Positions 7,562 to 11,095 of a DNA stretch of 11,095 nt are shown piece by piece (within the stretch, counting starts at the first letter, position 1; the number at the start of each line of letters is the position of its first letter). The stretch is taken from assembly GCA_938022295.1 (NCBI GenBank), contig CALIDR010000241.1, forward strand, positions 1 to 11,095. Reading direction: 5' to 3'. The notes under the pieces were generated by a model. The model ran no database searches, had not been told where the DNA came from, and saw only the letters and a program-made list of their open reading frames with translations. This DNA comes from an uncultured Burkholderiaceae bacterium (lineage in GTDB: Bacteria > Pseudomonadota > Gammaproteobacteria > Burkholderiales > Burkholderiaceae_C). Both the position numbers and the translations under genes were made by a program.

Positions 7562-7590
7562 GCCGATGTCTGCCGATGGTCCGGTAGCAT
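7562..7590 (+). promoter_or_regulatory. Possible promoter/operator of the SDR gene
   Basis: GCCGATG occurs twice, ten bases apart start to start (7562-7568, 7572-7578), which is one helical turn. TAGCAT (7585-7590), a passable -10 box, follows and would give a leader of about 30 bases to the GTG at 7627. No clear -35 box is present, so an activator bound at the repeats is conceivable. Confidence 0.25.
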
Positions 7591-7613
7591 CGGCCGCGGC
7601 AAACGCGCTCGTC

Positions 7614-7620
7614 GGAAAGG
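7614..7620 (+). promoter_or_regulatory. Ribosome binding site of the SDR gene
   Basis: GGAAAGG lies six bases before the GTG at 7627 and supports that non-ATG start. Confidence 0.65.
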
Positions 7621-7626
7621 CTCGAC

Positions 7627-8652
7627 GTGGACCACACAGGCACTGTCCTGGTCACCGGGGCCTCCGGCTTCGTGGCGCAGCACTGCATTCTGGAGCTGTT
7701 GCGCCGTGGCTATGCGGTGCGCGGGACGCTTCGCTCGATGGGGCGCACCGACGAGATCAGGAACGTCGTCGCCCGCCACGGCGGCGATGCCGCGCGTCTC
7801 GAACTCGTCGAGGCCGACCTCACGCGCGAGGACGGCTGGGCCGACGCCTGCGATGGCTGCCGCCACGCCCTCCACGTCGCCTCGCCCTTCCCGGCCCGCA
7901 AGCCGAGGGACCCGCGCGAATTGATCGAGCCCGCGCGGGAGGGCACGCTGCGCGTGCTGCGGGCCGCCGCTGCGGCGGGGGTGAAGCGGACGGTGGTGAC
8001 GTCCTCGGCCGCCGCGATGTGCTACGGCCGCGGCCTGGACCTCGGTCGGCCCTTCGACGAACGGGACTGGTCCAATCCGACGAGCGCCGACAACTCGGAC
8101 TACACCCGCAGCAAGACGCTTGCGGAACGCGCCGCGTGGGACTTCGTCGCGCGGGACGGCGGCGGCATGGAGCTGGTCGCCATCAACCCGGTGGCGATTC
8201 TCGGGCCCGTGCTGGCGAAGGACTACAGCACCTCGGCCGAGCTCGTGCTCAAGCTGATGAACCACGACTTTCCGGCATGCCCCCGGATCGGCTTCGCCAT
8301 CGTCGACGTTCGTGACGTGGCCTGGCTGGAAGTCGAAGCGATGGAAAGGCCCCTCGCGGCCGGGCAGCGTTACCTCGCCGGCGGCCCCTTCTACTGGGCA
8401 AGCGACATCGCGCTGGTCCTGCAACGGCACTACCCGGACCGCCGAATCCCGACCGGCACGTTGCCGGACTGGCTGGTGCGCCTTTTCGCGCTGTTCGACA
8501 AGACCACCGCGTCGGTGACCTTCGAACTGGGCAAGCGGCGTCCCGTGTCCTGGGAGAAGGCCAGGACCGAGCTCGACTGGCAGCCCCGCAGCGCCGAGGA
8601 TGCGATCCTCGCCTGTGCGAAGAGCCTGATCGAGCACGGCGTCGTACGCTGA
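7627..8652 (+). CDS. Extended short-chain dehydrogenase/reductase (aldehyde / dihydroflavonol reductase-like)
   Basis: A 341-residue cytoplasmic NAD(P)H-dependent oxidoreductase of the extended SDR type, resembling aldehyde reductase and dihydroflavonol-4-reductase relatives. The Rossmann glycine motif TGASGFVA is at residues 10-17. Arg residues follow strand 2 (RGTLRS) and would suit NADPH. The catalytic set is Ser126/Ser127 in VVTSSAA, Tyr159 and Lys163 in YTRSK. The family-typical DVRDVA lies in the C-terminal half, and the substrate-binding end is complete. Start is GTG with a good binding site; an ATG-started version would lose the nucleotide fold. It stands alone, with a 510-bp gap before it and convergent with the response regulator after it. 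By hand count 9 of its first 60 codons end in A or T, against 3 of 60 in rep, which suggests a different history. Substrate cannot be told from the sequence. Confidence 0.9.
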   Translation: MDHTGTVLVTGASGFVAQHCILELLRRGYAVRGTLRSMGRTDEIRNVVARHGGDAARLELVEADLTREDGWADACDGCRHALHVASPFPARKPRDPRELIEPAREGTLRVLRAAAAAGVKRTVVTSSAAAMCYGRGLDLGRPFDERDWSNPTSADNSDYTRSKTLAERAAWDFVARDGGGMELVAINPVAILGPVLAKDYSTSAELVLKLMNHDFPACPRIGFAIVDVRDVAWLEVEAMERPLAAGQRYLAGGPFYWASDIALVLQRHYPDRRIPTGTLPDWLVRLFALFDKTTASVTFELGKRRPVSWEKARTELDWQPRSAEDAILACAKSLIEHGVVR

Positions 8653-8664
8653 GCGGGGACACGC

Positions 8665-8685
8665 CCCTGCACTCCCGTCGCAGGG
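8665..8685. terminator. Stem-loop just after the SDR gene
   Basis: CCCTGC (8665-8670) and GCAGGG (8680-8685) pair perfectly around a nine-base loop, 12 bases after the SDR stop codon. No T-tract follows. It is a possible terminator for the SDR message. Confidence 0.3.
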
Positions 8686-8735
8686 CGATTCGCGCGTCGT
8701 GTCAGGAGCCTCGCGGCATCCTGGCGAACCCTTCA

Positions 8736-8757
8736 GGACACGGCGACCTCGTGGTCC
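8736..8757. terminator. Second stem-loop between the convergent SDR and response regulator genes
   Basis: GGACACG and CGTGGTCC pair over seven positions with one bulged G, around a seven-base loop. It lies in the 207-bp gap between converging genes, where a terminator for the leftward operon would be expected. There is no T-tract. The rest of the gap shows no gene. Confidence 0.25.
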
Positions 8758-8859
8758 CGCATCGCGGGGCGGGTGCAGTGGCACGTTGGGTGCGCGACGC
8801 TGGCGTGCCGGCCGGCAAGCGGCTGCCGCGAGCGTTCGCTGCCCGAGCGTCGCGCGCCC

Positions 8860-9687
8860 TCACATGCTCTTGAACAGCCCCGTGTAGCTGCGGCTGACCT
8901 CGAGTCTTTCGGCGCTGCCGCGCACGGTGACGATCTGGCGCCCGCGGTCGTCGCGGGTGACGCCGGCGATGTGGCGGGTGTTGACGACCGTGCTGCGGTG
9001 GATCTGCCAGAACACCTCGGGGTCGAGCTCGTCGACGAGTTCCTTGATCGGCTTGCGGATCAGCGCCTCGAACGCCGCCGTCTGCACCCGGGTGTACTTC
9101 TCGTCGCTGACGAAGAAGAGGACTTCGTCGACCGGGATCATGCGGATCGTGTCGCCGACGCCGGCCTGGATCCACTTCAGGTGCACCTTCGGCTGGCCCG
9201 TCTGCGCCGCGAGCCGGTGCAGCAGCTGCTGCAGCGGCACCGCCGGCGCAGCGCCGCCGGCGTCGGCGGCGCCTGCGCCGTCGCGGCGCGCGAGCCTGGC
9301 CTGCAGCCGCTGCACCGTGACCCGCAGCCGCTCGCGCTCGGCCGGCTTCAGCACGTAGTCGGCCGCGCCCTGCTCGAAGGCCTCGACGGCGTACTGGTCG
9401 TAGGCGGTGATGAACACGATCTCGGGCAGCGGCCGCTCGTCGGGCCAGCCCGGCTCGGCATCGAGCTGGGCGATGCGCCGCGCCGCCTCGACCCCCGTCA
9501 GCCCCGGCATGCGGATGTCGAGGAAGACGAGGTCGGGCCGGTGCCGCGCGACGAGTTCGACCGCCTCCTCGCCGTTCTTCGCCTCGGCGACGATGCGCAG
9601 CTCGGGCCACGCCTCGGCCAGGCGCGTGCGCAGCTGCTCGCGCATCAGGCGTTCGTCGTCGGCGATGACGGCGGTGGGCGCGTCCAT
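8860..9687 (-). CDS. LytTR-family response regulator (AlgR/LytR type)
   Basis: A 275-residue two-component transcription factor. The receiver domain spans about residues 4-128, with the acidic pair Asp10/Asp11, the phosphoacceptor Asp57 in FLDIRMPG, Thr94 in FITAYD and Lys114 in YVLKP. An Ala/Gly-rich linker at about 134-150 leads to a LytTR DNA-binding domain at about 175-273, with family stretches VLFFVSDEKYTRV, FWQIHRSTVVN and SRSYTGLF. On phosphorylation it should bind direct repeats upstream of its target promoters. It is the last gene of a leftward operon and starts four bases after the stop of the small membrane protein. It has only a GAGG too close to the ATG, so translation is probably coupled to the preceding gene. 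The partner is the LytS/YehU-type kinase two genes upstream. Its target genes are not visible. Confidence 0.95.
   Translation of the reverse strand: MDAPTAVIADDERLMREQLRTRLAEAWPELRIVAEAKNGEEAVELVARHRPDLVFLDIRMPGLTGVEAARRIAQLDAEPGWPDERPLPEIVFITAYDQYAVEAFEQGAADYVLKPAERERLRVTVQRLQARLARRDGAGAADAGGAAPAVPLQQLLHRLAAQTGQPKVHLKWIQAGVGDTIRMIPVDEVLFFVSDEKYTRVQTAAFEALIRKPIKELVDELDPEVFWQIHRSTVVNTRHIAGVTRDDRGRQIVTVRGSAERLEVSRSYTGLFKSM
9244..9280. repeat. Strong imperfect inverted repeat in the response regulator linker
   Basis: The arms 9244-9259 and 9264-9280 pair over 16 positions with a single bulged base (9273) and the loop GCGT. It encodes residues 136-148, the linker between the receiver and DNA-binding domains. 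It may simply follow from alternating GCC/GGC codons, but the length of near-perfect pairing is notable. Confidence 0.6.
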
Positions 9688-9691
9688 GACC

Positions 9692-10075
9692 TCAGGCCGA
9701 GGAGGCCGGAGATGCCGGGGCGGACGCCGAGCGCCGGTCGCGCCGCAGCAGCCACCACGCGAGCCCGACGACGACCCACAGCGGCGACAGCACGACGGCC
9801 AGCACGACGCCGGCCACCAGCATCGGCAGGCCCACCGCGAGCAGCAGCACCAGCGGCAGCAGCACCGCGACGAGCGCGAACACGACGACGAGCGCCGCCG
9901 CCGCGACGAGCCAGTGGCCGACGTGCATCGGCGGCATCTCCATGCGCTGGCCGTCGATCCAGATCTGCATCTCGCTCCACGGTGGCCCCCAGACGAGCCA
10001 GGCCGCCGCGGCCAGCGCGCTCGCGAGCACGACGAGCGCGAGCGCGGCGAGCAGCAGCTTGGGGGTGTCGTTCAT
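9692..10075 (-). CDS. Small membrane protein between kinase and response regulator (unrecognised)
   Basis: A 127-residue protein I do not recognise. Three hydrophobic stretches can span the membrane, at about residues 7-29, 56-77 and 80-108, with the last two nearly joined. Between the first and second lies a polar loop (about 30-55) rich in Trp, Met and His: M36, M45, M47, M50, H51, H54, within RMEMPPMHVGHW. A basic RRDRR and a Ser/Ala/Pro tail end the protein. It is clearly translated: AAGGAGA lies seven bases before the ATG, and that ATG overlaps the kinase stop as ATGA. The response regulator starts four bases after its stop. Position suggests an accessory to the two-component system, for instance a sensor or modulator of the kinase; the Met/His loop hints at metal or redox sensing but this is inference. 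Confidence 0.85.
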   Translation of the reverse strand: MNDTPKLLLAALALVVLASALAAAAWLVWGPPWSEMQIWIDGQRMEMPPMHVGHWLVAAAALVVVFALVAVLLPLVLLLAVGLPMLVAGVVLAVVLSPLWVVVGLAWWLLRRDRRSASAPASPASSA

Positions 10076-11095
10076 GCGGCCGTCTCCTTCGCCGTGCGGG
10101 CCCGCGCCACGTAGGGCACTGCGATCGTCGCCACCGTGCCGCCGCCGGGGTTCTCGGCCAGCGTCAGCGAGGCGCGGTGGCCGTACAGCAGCGCGAGCCG
10201 CTCGCGGACGTTCTCGAGCCCGACGCCCGAGCCGGCGGTGCCCGCGGCGCCGAGGCCCACGCCGGTGTCGGCCACCGTGACGACGAGCCGCCCGTCGACG
10301 ACTTCGGCGGCCACGCGCAGCGTGCCGCCCTCGGGCTTCGGCTCGAGGCCGTGCCGAACCGCGTTCTCGACCAGCGTCTGCAGCATCATCGGCGGGAACT
10401 CGGCGCTCAGCAGCCCGGCAGGCACGGCGATGTCGACCTGCAGGCGATCTTCCATCCGCATTTTCAGCAGTTCGAGGTAGGGGCGGATCACCGCCATCTC
10501 GCGGCCGAGCTCGCGCGGGCTGGCCGCCTGCGTCTCGCGCAGCGTGGGCATCGTCGCGCGCAGCAGCGCGATCAGGTGCTTCTGCATCTGGCTCGCCCGC
10601 GGCGGGTCGGTCTCGATCAGGTGGTCGATCGAGGCCAGCGTGTTGAACAGGAAGTGCGGCTCGACCTGCGCCTGCATCGCCGCCAGCCGCGCCTCGACGA
10701 CCTGACGCTTCAGCGACTCGGCCTCGGCCGTCTCGGTGGCCTGCGCGGCCTGCGCCTCGGCCTGCATGCGGCCCTTGTACGTGATCTTCAGGATCATCGA
10801 GCCGACGATCCAGATCAGCGCCAGGTCGGGCAGGAAGTCCCCCGCGCTGACCTTGACGACGCGCACCTCGGGCTCGCCGCCGTCGCGCGCGGCGTCGGCG
10901 AGCGCCCGCTCGACGTCGCGGCGCGCCTGCTCGGCGTCGCGGCGCGCGGCTTCGGCGGCGGCACGCAACTCGTCGATCGCACCGCCCGCGCCGCGGGCCG
11001 CCTCGGCATCGCGCGCGGCCTGCCCGGCCGCCGAGGCGGCCGCCGCGGCGCGCGCCGCGGCCTGCGAGGCGGCCTGCGCCGGTGCGGCGGCACGG
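10072..11095 (-). CDS. Sensor histidine kinase, LytS/YehU type (5' end outside window)
   Basis: The C-terminal 340 residues of a membrane histidine kinase; the frame is open to the window edge, so the N-terminus is missing. In order, the visible part holds: an Ala-rich, low-complexity stretch; a charged helix with heptads (ARRDAEQ, ARRDVER); one likely membrane segment (FLPDLALIWIVGSMILKI, about 10780-10835); a short coiled coil; the His_kinase domain (PF06580) with the phosphorylatable His in QVEPHFLFNTL (codon 10654-10656); and a HATPase_c domain with N-box LVENAVRHGLEP, G1 DTGVGL and G2 GSGVGLENVRERL. It should autophosphorylate and pass phosphate to the LytTR regulator of the same operon. 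A TTG at 10966-10968 could be read as a start but has no binding site, and the coding pattern continues upstream through it. The stop overlaps the next start as ATGA. The signal is unknown. Confidence 0.92.
   Translation of the reverse strand, partial: RAAAPAQAASQAAARAAAAASAAGQAARDAEAARGAGGAIDELRAAAEAARRDAEQARRDVERALADAARDGGEPEVRVVKVSAGDFLPDLALIWIVGSMILKITYKGRMQAEAQAAQATETAEAESLKRQVVEARLAAMQAQVEPHFLFNTLASIDHLIETDPPRASQMQKHLIALLRATMPTLRETQAASPRELGREMAVIRPYLELLKMRMEDRLQVDIAVPAGLLSAEFPPMMLQTLVENAVRHGLEPKPEGGTLRVAAEVVDGRLVVTVADTGVGLGAAGTAGSGVGLENVRERLALLYGHRASLTLAENPGGGTVATIAVPYVARARTAKETAA
10083..10089 (-). promoter_or_regulatory. Ribosome binding site of the small membrane protein
   Basis: AAGGAGA on the minus strand, seven bases before the ATG at 10075 and inside the last codons of the kinase gene. 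It is the best Shine-Dalgarno in the window and confirms that the small protein is made. Confidence 0.75.
10908..10947. repeat. 21-bp direct repeat encoding coiled-coil heptads in the kinase
   Basis: A 19-base segment (10908-10926) recurs 21 bases later (10929-10947) with one mismatch (10913 versus 10934). The period is exactly seven codons, giving successive heptads ARRDAEQ and ARRDVER of a predicted coiled coil. Confidence 0.7.
11042..11061. repeat. Perfect 20-bp palindrome in the Ala-rich part of the kinase
   Basis: GCCGCGGCGC followed directly by its reverse complement, within codons for Ala and Arg. A second inverted repeat, GGCCGCC-GA-GGCGGCC (11026-11041), abuts it. Both may be by-products of low-complexity Ala codons. 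Confidence 0.6.

Larger units (their letters stand above)
7116..7626. other. Gene-free region between divergent lipoprotein and SDR genes
   Basis: About 510 bases in which no open frame reads like a protein: the frames are rich in Arg, Pro, Ser and Cys, with no recognisable motif or good start. It holds a small inverted repeat CCGGCC-TC-GGCCGG (7193-7206). Near the right end are a direct repeat of GCCGATG (7562-7568 and 7572-7578), a TAGCAT box (7585-7590) and the SDR ribosome binding site. It is long for an intergenic gap in this window, so a decayed gene or small RNA is possible, but nothing specific supports either. Confidence 0.5.

Noticed and set aside
6507..7688. A 393-codon version of the lipoprotein gene reaching into the reductase gene.
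   Set aside because: The segment before 7100 has no protein-like pattern, and the signal peptide with lipobox and the GGAGGT site fix the start at 7100.
8699..8887. A 62-codon plus-strand frame in the gap after the reductase gene.
   Set aside because: It lacks a binding site, overlaps the end of the response regulator on the other strand, and has low-information composition.
10072..10968. The kinase as a complete 298-residue protein starting at the TTG at 10966-10968.
   Set aside because: No binding site precedes the TTG, the frame stays open with the same Ala-rich coding style to the edge, and a kinase of this type needs more N-terminal sequence. It is treated as cut by the window.
1..11095. 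CRISPR arrays, insertion sequences, tRNA or rRNA genes, phage or plasmid genes, toxin-antitoxin pairs.
   Set aside because: I found no regularly spaced repeats, transposase or integrase motifs, cloverleaf-like segments or conserved rRNA stretches on either strand by eye.

Overview
The window looks like ordinary chromosome of a very high-GC proteobacterium. Almost every codon ends in G or C, and stop-free antisense frames are everywhere. The gene content (67K-type SppA, Tat-exported PhoD, Rep-type helicase, DUF4136 lipoprotein, LytTR two-component pair) fits a betaproteobacterium of the order Burkholderiales best. That placement is inferred from gene content and protein style, not from a database comparison.

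Layout, left to right. Signal peptide peptidase SppA (56-1927, +) is convergent with a PhoD-family alkaline phosphatase/phosphodiesterase (1961-3517, -). PhoD is divergent from a six-helix membrane protein of the 'small multidrug export' family (3626-4363, +). The ATP-dependent helicase Rep (4430-6496, +) follows behind a GC-rich palindrome and a TATGAT -10-like box. Rep is convergent, with a 10-bp gap, with a DUF4136 lipoprotein (6507-7100, -). About 510 bp without a gene follow, then an extended short-chain dehydrogenase/reductase (7627-8652, +) whose codon choice is looser than its neighbours. The right end is a leftward operon: a LytS/YehU-type sensor histidine kinase cut by the window edge (10072 to beyond 11095, -), a 127-residue membrane protein (9692-10075, -) and a LytTR response regulator (8860-9687, -).

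Functionally the left two thirds is a set of unrelated housekeeping and envelope genes: signal-peptide degradation, phosphate scavenging, replication-fork helicase and an envelope lipoprotein. The right end is a sensory system. Its kinase and small membrane protein genes overlap by ATGA, and the small membrane protein has a Met/His-rich loop; it is the most plausible place for something undescribed. I see no CRISPR array, transposase, integrase, rRNA, tRNA or prophage gene, and no strong evidence of a novel defence or mobile system.
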